A stretch of DNA of 64,000 bases from Actinomyces sp. AC-20-1. Lineage in GTDB: Bacteria; Actinomycetota; Actinomycetes; Actinomycetales; Actinomycetaceae. The stretch covers positions 23,833 to 87,832 of the forward strand of contig NZ_JACJVC010000010.1 in NCBI RefSeq assembly GCF_023369555.1. The letters are read 5' to 3'. Under the pieces are notes generated by a model, which worked only from the letters and a program-made list of their open reading frames with translations, was not told the origin of the DNA and did no database searches. The translations under genes were made by a program, and so were the position numbers. Positions 9,091 to 17,085 of the stretch are shown one piece after another (position 1 is the first letter of the stretch; every line of letters starts with the position of its first letter).

Positions 9091-9477
9091 ATGAGCGAGA
9101 CCACCGCCCCGGACCCCGCCGGGACCGACAACCCGATGGCCGCCCAGCACGTGCCCGCCGCCCCCGCTGACGTCGACGTCGCCGCGGTCGAGGAGGCCCT
9201 GCGCGACGTCATCGACCCCGAGCTCGGCATCAACGTCGTCGACCTCGGCCTGCTCTACGGAGTCAACATCGAGCCGGACGGCACCGTCGTCCTCGACATG
9301 ACGCTGACGACGGCGGCCTGCCCGCTCACGGACGTCATCGAGGAGCAGGCCTCCCAGGCCCTGGCCCTCATCGCGGACAACGTGCGCATCCAGTGGGTGT
9401 GGCTGCCGCCGTGGGGCCCGGACAAGATCACCCCCGAGGGCCGCGAGCAGCTGCGCGCCCTGGGCTTCAACGTCTGA
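9091..9477 (+). CDS. sufT: SufT-like MIP18-family (DUF59) Fe-S maturation protein
   Basis: A small protein of the MIP18/DUF59 family, known in actinobacteria and Staphylococcus as an accessory factor that helps mature iron-sulfur proteins. The 128-residue protein has a variable N-terminal tail and then the family core VEEALRDVIDPELGINVVDL (about residues 32-51) and MTLTTAACPLTDVI with the conserved cysteine. It ends with the typical PPWGPDKITPEGREQLRALG. ATG 9091 is behind TGAGGAGA. It is last in the suf operon, and a strong hairpin follows 5 bases after the stop. A CATACT hexamer at 9055-9060 might give it a minor promoter of its own. Confidence 0.9.
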   Translation: MSETTAPDPAGTDNPMAAQHVPAAPADVDVAAVEEALRDVIDPELGINVVDLGLLYGVNIEPDGTVVLDMTLTTAACPLTDVIEEQASQALALIADNVRIQWVWLPPWGPDKITPEGREQLRALGFNV

Positions 9478-9482
9478 GTGAC

Positions 9483-9514
9483 GCGGGGCGCCGTCCGCGG
9501 TGACGGCGCCCCGC
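9483..9514. terminator. Bidirectional terminator closing the suf operon
   Basis: A perfect 13-bp stem, GCGGGGCGCCGTC (9483-9495) with GACGGCGCCCCGC (9502-9514), and a 6-base loop. It lies between convergent sufT and the metallopeptidase remnant, so it can serve both strands. Confidence 0.8.
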
Positions 9515-9525
9515 TGCGCTCCGGC

Positions 9526-10256
9526 TCACAGCCCGGAGCCGGCCACCGCGAAGGTGTCGCAGGCTTGCACCGAGCCCTGCTCCATGCCGACGGTGAACCA
9601 GCGCACGCGCTGCTCGGAGGAGCCGTGGGTCCACGAGTCCGCGTCGACCTGGCTGCCCGAGCGCTCCTGGATGTGGTCGTCACCGACCGCCTCGGCGGCG
9701 TCGAGCGCGGTGCGCACCTCCTCCCGGGTGGGCTCGACCAGGAAGGGCACCCCCGTGTCCGGGTCGACGGTGGAGGCCGCGTAGTGCACCCACACGCCGG
9801 CGTAGCAGTCCGCCTGCAGCTCCAGGCGCACCGAGTCGCTGGTGGCTCCGGTGCCGGAGCGGTCGGCGGCGCGCATCGTGCCCAGCAGGTTCTGGATGTG
9901 GTGCCCGAACTCGTGGGCGACGATGTACTCCTGTGCCAGCGGGGTGTCAGCGGCCCCGAGCACGGACTCCATCTGGCTGAAGAAGCTCATGTCGAGGTAG
10001 ACGGTGGAGTCGCCCGGGCAGTAGAAGGGCCGGGCCCGACGGCGGAGGAGGCCGTCCCGCAGGCCGAGCTGATCCGGGTGCCGTCCCACAGGTGGAAGTC
10101 GGGGGCGGCGTAGGCGGTGCCCGTCTGGGCGGCCAGCTGCTCGCCCCACACCGCGTCCAGCGACTCGGCGGTCGAGACCATTCGGCACTGGGTGTGGTCG
10201 TTGGCCGCCTGGCCGGAGGTGCACATGGGGCCTCGCGTCGGGGAGAGGGGCGGCAC
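9526..10256 (-). pseudogene. Neutral zinc metallopeptidase (YpfJ/KPN_02809-type), frameshifted and N-truncated
   Basis: The downstream part in one frame reads FYCPGDSTVYLDMSFF, the zinc motif AHEFGHHIQNLLGT and ELQADCYAGVW, all hallmarks of the putative neutral zinc metallopeptidase family. The upstream part, DFHLWDGTRISSACGTASSAVGP, is in another frame. The break falls exactly where the family has GPFYCP. Minus-strand DNA there is GGCCCGGCCC (10027-10036), and removing one GGCCC restores VGPFYCP. The usual N-terminal tail and membrane anchor of roughly 70 residues are also missing, because pyrD begins about 50 bases away. I infer an inactive gene, although an assembly error at the GGCCC repeat is possible. 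Confidence 0.8.
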
Positions 10257-10290
10257 CTGGGCCGTCGGTCCCGCCCAGCATAGGCGCGGG

Positions 10291-10296
10291 TACCCT
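10291..10296 (+). promoter_or_regulatory. Leaderless -10 box of pyrD
   Basis: TACCCT ends 6 bases before the GTG at 10303, and no ribosome binding site is present. Transcription would begin at or beside the start codon. Confidence 0.65.
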
Positions 10297-10302
10297 GGTG
10301 CC

Positions 10303-11349
10303 GTGCTCTACCACCTGCTGTACTCGACCGTGCTCACTCGCATCGACCCCGAGGTCATCCACGACGTCGTCGTGCGCGGCCTCGGCGTCGCCCAGCGGGT
10401 CCCCTTCGCCCGCGACGTCATCCGCCAGGCCTTCGGGCGCCGCCCGGCCTTCCCCGTCCCCAGCAGCAACCAGGGCGGCCCCCTCGCCCGGCCCGTGCCC
10501 GGGGTCCTCGGCCTGGCCGCGGGCATGGACAAGGAGGGCGAGGTCGTCGAGGCCATGGACATGCTCGGCTTCGGCTTCGTCGAGGTCGGTACCTTCACCG
10601 CCCAGCCGCAGCCCGGCAACGACAAGCCCCGCATGTGGCGCTACCCGCACATGCGCGCCATCCGCAACCGCATGGGCTTCAACAACCACGGTGCGGACGC
10701 CGCCGCCCGCCGCCTGCGCGAGCTGCGCTCGAGCGTGCGCGGGCGCAGCATCGTCGTCGGGGCCAATATCGGCAAGACCAAGGCCGTCGCCCTCGCCGAC
10801 GCGGTGGAGGACTACCGCTACTCCGCCTCCCGCGTGGCCCGCTGGGTGGACTACCTCGTGGTCAACGTCTCCAGCCCCAACACCCCGGGACTGCGCACCC
10901 TGCAGGACGTCGAGACGCTGCGCCCCATCCTCGCCGCCGTGCGCGAGGCGGCGGACGCCGCCGCGCACCGCCACGTGCCGCTCCTGGTCAAGATCGCCCC
11001 GGACCTCGCCGACGAGGACGTCGACGCCGTCGCCGACCTCGTGCTCGACATGGGGCTCGACGGCGTGGTCGCCACGAACACGACCATCGACCACGACCTC
11101 GGTGAAGGGGGTCTGTCCGGCGCCCCGCTGCTGCCACGCTCCCTGGAGGTCGTGCGCCGCCTGCGCGCCCGGCTGGGGGAGGAGCCGGCCATCATCGGTG
11201 TCGGCGGCATCTCCTCCGTCATGGACGCCGAGCTCATGCTCGACGCCGGGGCGGACCTGCTCCAGGCCTACACGGCCTTCATCTACAACGGCCCCGCCTG
11301 GCCGGGCCGCCTCAACCGGGCGCTGGCCACCACCCGCCGCGCCCGGTGA
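10303..11349 (+). CDS. pyrD: Dihydroorotate dehydrogenase, quinone-linked (class 2)
   Basis: Oxidises dihydroorotate to orotate in pyrimidine synthesis, passing electrons to membrane quinones. I chose GTG 10303 because a TACCCT box sits just before it and because LYHLLYSTVLTRIDPEVIHD is the usual class 2 N-terminal membrane-association helix; the result is 348 residues. FMN- and substrate-binding stretches are FVEVGTFTAQPQPGN, NRMGFNNHG and VNVSSPNTPGLRTLQ, where the serine after NV is the class 2 catalytic base position. Further landmarks are LVKIAPDLADED, GVVATNTTIDH and GVGGISSVMDAE. Its stop overlaps the next gene by GTGA. Confidence 0.95.
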   Translation: MLYHLLYSTVLTRIDPEVIHDVVVRGLGVAQRVPFARDVIRQAFGRRPAFPVPSSNQGGPLARPVPGVLGLAAGMDKEGEVVEAMDMLGFGFVEVGTFTAQPQPGNDKPRMWRYPHMRAIRNRMGFNNHGADAAARRLRELRSSVRGRSIVVGANIGKTKAVALADAVEDYRYSASRVARWVDYLVVNVSSPNTPGLRTLQDVETLRPILAAVREAADAAAHRHVPLLVKIAPDLADEDVDAVADLVLDMGLDGVVATNTTIDHDLGEGGLSGAPLLPRSLEVVRRLRARLGEEPAIIGVGGISSVMDAELMLDAGADLLQAYTAFIYNGPAWPGRLNRALATTRRAR

Positions 11350-12665
11350 GCGCCCGGGGGACGGCCACCGGGCTGCGCACCCTGGTGACGGCCGCGGGAG
11401 CCTCCTTCCTCCTGGCCGGTTTCCTCGGCAGGCTGCCCGCGGCCATGAACCAGCTCGGGCTGCTGCTCATCGTCTCCGCCTCGGGCCGGGGGCTCGCCCT
11501 CGCCGGGGCGACGGTGGCCGCCGTCGGGCTCGGCACCGCCCTGTCCGCCCCCGTCATCGGTCGTCTCGTCGACCGCTACGGGCCCGTGCCCGTCCTGGCC
11601 GGCGCCGTGCTCCTGCAGGTGGCGGGGCTGGCGGGGGTGCTCGTGTGCCTCGATCGGCCTCTTCCCGGCACGGTGGTGCTCGCCTGCGCGGGGCTCGTCG
11701 GGCTCGCCAACCCGCAGGCCGGGTCCATCACCCGGGCCACGTGGTCCGCCCTCTCACGGCGTGAGGAGGACCCCTCCCGCTCCCTCGGGATCATCCGCTC
11801 CGGCCTCGGCCTCGAGTCGGCCGCTGACGAGGTGAGCTTCGTCGTCGGGCCCGTGAGCGTGGGCGCCCTGGTCGCCCTGCTCGGTGCCCAGGGGGCGATG
11901 GCGGGCCTCATGGTGAGCACCGCGGTGGGCGAGGGGCTGCTCATCGCCTGGCTGCTGAGCCGCCCCGGCCTGCTCGGCCCTGCACGGCGCACCCCTCCCA
12001 CCGGCCCGGGTGGCGGACCCGCCGACGGCAGGGGCCCTGGCAGCACTGTCAGCCCTGCCAGCCCTGATGGGGCCGCCACCACCGGCACGCCCTGGCGGTC
12101 GCTGGCCCCCGTGCTGCTGGCCATCACCGCCGTCGGCGTCGTCTTCGGCACCACGCAGACCGCGCTCACCGCCGTCCACACCGCCCACGGCACCCCCGGG
12201 CTCACCGGCCCCGTCTACGGCAGCATGGGACTGACCAGCGCCCTGGCCGGACTGCTCACCCCGTCATGGCCCCGCAGCCCCGCGACGAAGATGGTCACCG
12301 GCGGCCTGCTCGTCGCCGTCGGCTCCGCCGCCCTCATGACGGTCCCCGCAACAGCGGCCACCGTCGCGGTCATCCTCCTCATGGGCGCCGGCGTCGGCAC
12401 CACGCTGGTGACCGCCTACACCCTCCTCGAGGCGCAGGCGGCGGGCGGGCGGGTCACCAGCCTCATGACCCTCGGGGCGACCGCCAACATCCTCGGCGTC
12501 TCCGCCGCCAGCGTCGTCACCGGGCTGCTCGGGCACAACCTCCACGCGGGCAACGCCCCGGCCGTGGCCGCCGGGCTCGTGCTCGTCGTCGTCGGCGCCC
12601 GGGCCCTGCCGCTCAGGCGCGGCTCGCGGCCTCCTGCTCCGCCCTGCGCGACGGCGAGCGCGTGA
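11346..12665 (+). CDS. MFS transporter, substrate unknown
   Basis: An integral membrane protein of 439 residues with about 12 hydrophobic segments, in two halves separated by a Gly/Pro/Ser-rich cytoplasmic loop (about residues 215-245). The first half has GRLVDRYGPVPVLAGAVLL, resembling the MFS loop 2-3 motif. It starts with GTG inside the pyrD stop (GTGA overlap), so it is probably co-transcribed and translationally coupled with pyrD. Drug or metabolite efflux is the usual guess for such proteins, but nothing in the sequence identifies a substrate. Its 3' end overlaps the convergent aldo-keto reductase by 53 bases. Confidence 0.8.
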   Translation: MSARGTATGLRTLVTAAGASFLLAGFLGRLPAAMNQLGLLLIVSASGRGLALAGATVAAVGLGTALSAPVIGRLVDRYGPVPVLAGAVLLQVAGLAGVLVCLDRPLPGTVVLACAGLVGLANPQAGSITRATWSALSRREEDPSRSLGIIRSGLGLESAADEVSFVVGPVSVGALVALLGAQGAMAGLMVSTAVGEGLLIAWLLSRPGLLGPARRTPPTGPGGGPADGRGPGSTVSPASPDGAATTGTPWRSLAPVLLAITAVGVVFGTTQTALTAVHTAHGTPGLTGPVYGSMGLTSALAGLLTPSWPRSPATKMVTGGLLVAVGSAALMTVPATAATVAVILLMGAGVGTTLVTAYTLLEAQAAGGRVTSLMTLGATANILGVSAASVVTGLLGHNLHAGNAPAVAAGLVLVVVGARALPLRRGSRPPAPPCATASA

Positions 12666-13641
12666 GGGCCGGGTCCCGCTCGACGACCTCGCCGAGCACC
12701 GTGTCAATGGCGTCCATGACGTCCTGACCCAGCACGGCGCCCGAGGCCTTGACGTTCTCCACCAGCTGCTCCGGGCGCGAGGCTCCCACGAGCGCTGCCG
12801 AGACGTTCGGGTTCTGCAGCACCCACGCCACCGCCAGCTGCGCCATGGTGAGGCCCGCCTCCTGGGCCACCGGACGCAGGCCCTGCACCGCGGTGAGCAC
12901 ACGCTCCTGGAGCCAGTGGGCGATCATCCGCCTGCCGCCCTTGTCATCCGTCGCGCGCGAGCCGGCCGGCGGCTGCGCACCCGGAAGGTACTTGCCGGAG
13001 AGCACGCCCTCCGCCATCGGCGACCACACGACCTGGCCCATCCCCAGCTCGGCGCAGGCCGGCACCACCTCGGCCTCGATGACGCGCCACAGCATCGAGT
13101 ACTGCGGCTGGTTCGACACGAGGCGGAAGCCCATCTGCGTCGCCAGCTCCTGGCCCGCACGGATCTGCTGCGCCGTCCACTCCGAGACCCCCACGTACAG
13201 GGCCTTGCCCGAGCGCACCACGTCCGCGAAGGCGCTGATCGTCTCCTCCAGCGGGGTGGAGTCGTCGAAGCGGTGCGCCTGGAGCAGGTCCACGTAGTCC
13301 GTGCCCAGACGGCGCAGCGAGCCCTCCAGGCCCCGCAGGATGTGCTTGCGCGAGAGCCCCGAGTCGTTGGCGCCCTTGGCGTCGATCGGGAAGTACACCT
13401 TGGTGAAGATCTCCAGGCCGTCGCGCCGCTGCCCCTTGAGCGCCCGCCCCAGGACCTCCTCCGCCTTGGTGTTGGCGTAGGTGTCCGCCGTGTCGAAGCT
13501 CGTGATGCCCAGGTCCAGGGCCGTGCGCACGCACTCGATGGCGGTGTCGGCCTCCACCTGGGAGCCGTGGGTGAGCCAGTTGCCGTAGGTGATCTCCGTG
13601 ACGCGCAGGCCGGAGCTGCCGAGATTGCGGTAAGCGACCAT
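12613..13641 (-). CDS. Aldo-keto reductase (potassium-channel beta-subunit-like)
   Basis: An NADPH-dependent oxidoreductase of the AKR superfamily, 342 residues. The catalytic tetrad is visible: D50 and Y55 in SFDTADTY, K81 in IFTKVYF and H123 in LLQAHRFDD. Cofactor-binding landmarks are YVGVSEWTAQQI, LVSNQPQYSMLWR and, near the C-terminus, VGASRPEQLVENV. The family relative I see is the voltage-gated K+ channel beta/YghZ group; the substrate is unknown. ATG 13641 has a TAGGGT box (13653-13648) 6 bases upstream and no ribosome binding site, so the message is probably leaderless. Confidence 0.9.
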   Translation of the reverse strand: MVAYRNLGSSGLRVTEITYGNWLTHGSQVEADTAIECVRTALDLGITSFDTADTYANTKAEEVLGRALKGQRRDGLEIFTKVYFPIDAKGANDSGLSRKHILRGLEGSLRRLGTDYVDLLQAHRFDDSTPLEETISAFADVVRSGKALYVGVSEWTAQQIRAGQELATQMGFRLVSNQPQYSMLWRVIEAEVVPACAELGMGQVVWSPMAEGVLSGKYLPGAQPPAGSRATDDKGGRRMIAHWLQERVLTAVQGLRPVAQEAGLTMAQLAVAWVLQNPNVSAALVGASRPEQLVENVKASGAVLGQDVMDAIDTVLGEVVERDPALTRSPSRRAEQEAASRA

Positions 13642-13647
13642 ACGGCC

Positions 13648-13653
13648 ACCCTA
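13648..13653 (-). promoter_or_regulatory. Leaderless -10 box of the aldo-keto reductase
   Basis: TAGGGT on the minus strand, 6 bases upstream of the ATG at 13641. Confidence 0.6.
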
Positions 13654-13722
13654 GACGGTGCGCGCGTCGGGCCACGAGGGTTTCCGTGCGGTGAGGAGCC
13701 CCTCGAGGGCACCGGTACGACG

Positions 13723-13754
13723 ACGGGCCCGCCCACCGGGGTGGACGGGCCCGT
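13723..13754 (-). terminator. Hairpin after the DUF3043 gene
   Basis: ACGGGCCCGCCCACC (13723-13737) pairs with GGTGGACGGGCCCGT (13740-13754) with one G-T wobble and a 2-base loop, 20 bases beyond the DUF3043 stop. Confidence 0.75.
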
Positions 13755-13774
13755 GACACGGGCGGACCTGCCGC

Positions 13775-14389
13775 TCAGGACGGGAACTGCCCCCGCCCGA
13801 CCTGCGGCTTGGGCTGGCGCCAGCGGCGGGTCGTGAAGCAGCGGCCGAACACGTACCAGGCGATCATGCCCTTGGCGCGCACCTCCTCACGCCCGAACTT
13901 CTTGTACAGCTGGCCGCGCACGCGGTACCAGCACCACACGGCGTCCACCAGCGCCAGGGCCAGCAGCCCGTAGATCGCGGTGAGCACCCAGAAGGAGATC
14001 GTCGCCATCATCGTCGTCGAGCGGATCGACAGGCCCACGATGACGAGCAGCATGAGCAGCGAGGCCGGCAGGAACAGCTCGCCCAGGGACCAGCGCGCGT
14101 CGATGTAGTCACGGACGTAGCGACGCACCGGTCCTTTGTCCCGCACGGGCAGGTAGCGGTCGTCGCCGGTGATCATCGCGATGCGCTGGCGCTCCCAGGC
14201 GGCGTCCTCCCGGGCGCGCTGCTCGCGCTTGGCGGCCTTGCGGTCCGCGGGCACCACCGGGTGCAGGCCACGCGCCTGCGCCTCCTTGCGCTTGGGCGTC
14301 GGGCGTCCCTTGCCGACGCTCCTCGTGCTCTCGACGGCTGCGGACGACGGGGCGGGCGCCTGGCCCTTGTCCTTCTTGAACAGGTTCAC
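13775..14389 (-). CDS. DUF3043 membrane protein
   Basis: An actinobacterial membrane protein of unknown role, 204 residues. The N-terminal half is basic and soluble, with the family signature GKGRPTPKRKEAQARG (about residues 27-42) and AAKREQRAREDAAWERQR. It is followed by RRYVRDYIDARWSLGELFLP and two membrane helices (LLMLLVIVGLSI and ATISFWVLTAIYGLLALALV). I place the start at GTG 14389 rather than GTG 14395: a TAGCCT box occupies 14401-14396 and leaves the usual 6-base leaderless spacing only for 14389. It is transcribed divergently from the M20 peptidase, with overlapping promoter regions. Confidence 0.85.
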   Translation of the reverse strand: MNLFKKDKGQAPAPSSAAVESTRSVGKGRPTPKRKEAQARGLHPVVPADRKAAKREQRAREDAAWERQRIAMITGDDRYLPVRDKGPVRRYVRDYIDARWSLGELFLPASLLMLLVIVGLSIRSTTMMATISFWVLTAIYGLLALALVDAVWCWYRVRGQLYKKFGREEVRAKGMIAWYVFGRCFTTRRWRQPKPQVGRGQFPS

Positions 14390-14395
14390 CCGCAC

Positions 14396-14422
14396 AGGCT
14401 ACCGGCTCGGGAGCGCTACCCT
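14396..14422. promoter_or_regulatory. Divergent leaderless promoter pair
   Basis: TAGCCT on the minus strand (14401-14396) lies 6 bases before GTG 14389. TACCCT on the plus strand (14417-14422) lies 7 bases before ATG 14430. The two polymerase footprints would overlap, so the genes may compete for transcription. Confidence 0.6.
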
Positions 14423-14429
14423 GCACACC

Positions 14430-15836
14430 ATGCTGACCGTCGACACCGTGCGCTCCCTCGTCCGCTCCTCCTTCGAGGACATCGTCCACGACCTCACCGA
14501 GCTCGTCGCCATCCCCTCGGTGTCCGCCCCCACCCACGACCAGGACCAGGTCCGCCGCAGCGCCGAGCACGTGGCCGGCCTGCTGCGCGGTGCCGGCCTG
14601 GACGCCGAGGTCCTCAGCGTCACCGGCCCCGACGGCGTGCCCGGCCGCCCGGCCGTCCTGGCCCACCGCGAGGGCCCCGACGGCGCCCCCCGCGTCCTGC
14701 TCTACGCCCACCACGACGTCCAGCCCGTCGGCGACCCCGCTCTGTGGCAGCAGGCGGACCCCTTCACCGCCGAGCGCCGCGGGCAGCGCCTCTTCGGTCG
14801 CGGCACCGCCGACGACGGCGCCGGCGTCATCGCCCACGTCCACGCCCTGCGCCTGCTGGACGAGCTGGGCGACGGCGAGCTGCCCTGCACCGTCACCGTC
14901 TTCATCGAGGGTGAGGAGGAGATCGGCTCACCGTCCTTCGAGAGCTTCCTGCGCACCCACCGCGAGCGGCTCGAGGCCGACGTCATCGTCGTCGCCGACT
15001 CCTCCAACTGGAAGGTCGGCGTGCCCGCGCTCACCACCTCCCTGCGCGGCGTCGTGGGTGTGGACGTGCGCCTGGACGTGCTCGACCACGCCCTGCACTC
15101 CGGCCAGTACGGCGGCCCCGTCCTCGACGCCGTCACCAGCATGTGCCGCCTGGTCGCCACCCTGCACGACGAGGCCGGCGACGTCGCTGTCGCGGGCCTC
15201 GTCTCGCGCCCCCGCGCCGGAGCCGACTTCCCCGGCTACCCGGAGGAGGACTTCCGCGCGGACGCCGGCGTGCTCGACGGCGTGCGGCTGGCGGGCACCG
15301 GGGACCTCACCGCCTGCCTGTGGACCAAGCCCGCCCTGAGCGTCACCGGCATGGACGTCACCCCCCTGAGCGTGGCCGGCAACGTCCTGGCCCCCTCCTG
15401 CACCGCCCGCCTGTCCATGCGCATCGCCCCCGGACAGGACCCGCAGGCCGCCCTGGCGGCCCTGGCCGCGCACCTCGAGGCGCACGTGCCCTTCGGCGCC
15501 CGCCTGACCCTGTCCTCGGGTGAGGCCGGACCGGCCTTCGACGGCTCCTCCGACAGCCCCGCGGGCCGGGCCGCCCGCTGGGCGCTCACCGAGGCCTTCG
15601 GTGAGGACTGCGTGGACATCGGCCAGGGTGGCTCCATCCCCTTCATCGCCACCCTGAAGGAGACCTTCCCCCAGGCGCAGGTCCTCGTCACCGGTATCGA
15701 GGACCCCGACACCCGCGCCCACAGCGAGGACGAGTCCATGCACCTGGGCGACCTCGAGCGCGTCGTCACCGCCGAGGCCCTGCTGCTGGCGCGCCTGGGC
15801 GGCGCCCTCGAGGGCCAGGACGGCCTGGGGGCCTGA
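14430..15836 (+). CDS. M20-family dipeptidase/peptidase
   Basis: A cytosolic zinc metallopeptidase that cleaves dipeptides or N-acyl peptides. The 468-residue protein has the M20 metal site: LLYAHHDVQPVG (H95), FGRGTADDGAG (D128) and IEGEEEIGSPS (E162/E163), with a C-terminal SGEDESMHLGDLE-like segment (HSEDESMHL) carrying the last ligand. The dimerisation domain lies between about residues 210 and 330. ATG 14430 follows TACCCT with a 7-base gap and no ribosome binding site. The glycerate-kinase-like gene follows after only 3 bases, so the two are co-transcribed. Confidence 0.9.
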   Translation: MLTVDTVRSLVRSSFEDIVHDLTELVAIPSVSAPTHDQDQVRRSAEHVAGLLRGAGLDAEVLSVTGPDGVPGRPAVLAHREGPDGAPRVLLYAHHDVQPVGDPALWQQADPFTAERRGQRLFGRGTADDGAGVIAHVHALRLLDELGDGELPCTVTVFIEGEEEIGSPSFESFLRTHRERLEADVIVVADSSNWKVGVPALTTSLRGVVGVDVRLDVLDHALHSGQYGGPVLDAVTSMCRLVATLHDEAGDVAVAGLVSRPRAGADFPGYPEEDFRADAGVLDGVRLAGTGDLTACLWTKPALSVTGMDVTPLSVAGNVLAPSCTARLSMRIAPGQDPQAALAALAAHLEAHVPFGARLTLSSGEAGPAFDGSSDSPAGRAARWALTEAFGEDCVDIGQGGSIPFIATLKETFPQAQVLVTGIEDPDTRAHSEDESMHLGDLERVVTAEALLLARLGGALEGQDGLGA

Positions 15837-15839
15837 GCG

Positions 15840-17027
15840 GTGCGGGTCCTGCTCGCCTGCGGGCCCATGCACCCCGAGCCCCGGGGCGTGCCCCTGCCCG
15901 CCCTCGGGCTCGGTGCCGGAGCCGTCGCCCGGGCCCTGGCCACCGGGTGGGCCCGCGCGCGCCCGGACGACCTGCTCACCCTCCTGCCACTGCCCGACGG
16001 CGGACCCGGCAGCGCCCGGGCCGTGGCGCCGGCGCGGGTGCGCTCGCACCGGGTCCTCGCTGCGCCCGGTCCCCTCGGGGACCCCCGCGAGGCCGACCTC
16101 ATCCGCCTGGAGCCCGCAGCGGGCCCGGGCGCTCCTGAGCGCCGGCCCGCCGCCCGCGCCTGGTTCCTCGACGCCGCCCGGCTCGCGGGCCTGCCCGAGG
16201 ACCGGGCCGTGGCCGCCCGTGAGGTGCTGGAGGGCACCACCGGCGGGCTCGGCCTCGCCACCGCCCAGGCGCTGCGGCTCACGCGGCCGGGGGACAGCCT
16301 CGTCATCGGGCTGGCCCGCAGCGCCGTCCACGACGGCGGTGCCGGGCTCCTCGACGCCCTCGGCGGTGCATCGGCCGCACGCGGTCTCATGGAGGGGCGC
16401 GACGTCGTCCTTGCCCTCGCCGACGGGGTCTCCCTGGGTGGCATGTCCGGTGCCGGGCAGGCCCTGAGCGGGCTCACGGGCCTGGCCCCCGAGCAGGCCC
16501 AGGAGACCGACCGCGCCGTCTGCGCCACCGCCTCCCGGCTGGTGACCGGGCTCGACGGGCCGCGTCCGGGGGCGCCTGCCCTCCTGGCCGGGCAGCAGCC
16601 GCGGGAGCGCAGGCTCGCCGTCTCCTCCTGGGGGACTGGCGCCGGCGGCGGAGCGGCGATGGTGCTGCGGGCCCTGGGTGCCCGCGCCCTGCCCGGTGCC
16701 CGGGTCATGGCCCGTCTCCTGGGGGTCGAGGCTGAGGCCGGTGCCCAGGACCTGCTGGTGACCGCCCAGGGGGAGGCCTACGACGTGCTGGCGGACAGCG
16801 TGCCGGTCGTCGTCGGGCAGGCCGCCGTGCGCAGCGCGCTGCCCGCCGTGCTCGTCACCGGCCGGTCCCTCGTCCCGCGCGGCGAGCTGGCCGAGGCCGG
16901 AATCGTCTCCCTCGCGCCGCTGCAGGCGGCCGCGGCGGACCCCGCCTGGGACGAGGGCGGGCCGCAGGCCCTCGTCGGACGGCTGGAGGCGATGGGGGAG
17001 CGGCTGGCCCGCACCTGGTCGCGCTGA
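15840..17027 (+). CDS. Glycerate-kinase-family protein with eroded motifs
   Basis: The 395-residue protein aligns by eye with GlxK/GarK glycerate kinases from its start (RALATGWARARPDDLLTLLPLPDGG, cf. the ADGGEGT motif) through EVLEGTTGGLGLA and SAVHDGGAG (161-169; cf. GGSATNDGGAGM) to a C-terminal WGTGAGGGAAMVL. Key motifs are weakened: ATND is AVHD, and the C-terminal TGEGRxDxQ signature reads TAQGEAYDV. Activity as glycerate 2-kinase is therefore uncertain; it may be a diverged kinase or an inactive relative. It lies 3 bases after the M20 peptidase stop, which suggests coupled expression. Confidence 0.7.
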   Translation: MRVLLACGPMHPEPRGVPLPALGLGAGAVARALATGWARARPDDLLTLLPLPDGGPGSARAVAPARVRSHRVLAAPGPLGDPREADLIRLEPAAGPGAPERRPAARAWFLDAARLAGLPEDRAVAAREVLEGTTGGLGLATAQALRLTRPGDSLVIGLARSAVHDGGAGLLDALGGASAARGLMEGRDVVLALADGVSLGGMSGAGQALSGLTGLAPEQAQETDRAVCATASRLVTGLDGPRPGAPALLAGQQPRERRLAVSSWGTGAGGGAAMVLRALGARALPGARVMARLLGVEAEAGAQDLLVTAQGEAYDVLADSVPVVVGQAAVRSALPAVLVTGRSLVPRGELAEAGIVSLAPLQAAAADPAWDEGGPQALVGRLEAMGERLARTWSR

Positions 17028-17085
17028 CAGCGCCCGGCCGCGTGCCCTGCCCCTGAGACCAGGGTCCGCAGGGTCCCGAGGAGCC

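Noticed and set aside
9478..10113. Plus-strand frame after sufT as a real gene
   Set aside because: It starts at a stop-adjacent GTG, spans the terminator hairpin and is antisense to recognisable metallopeptidase motifs.
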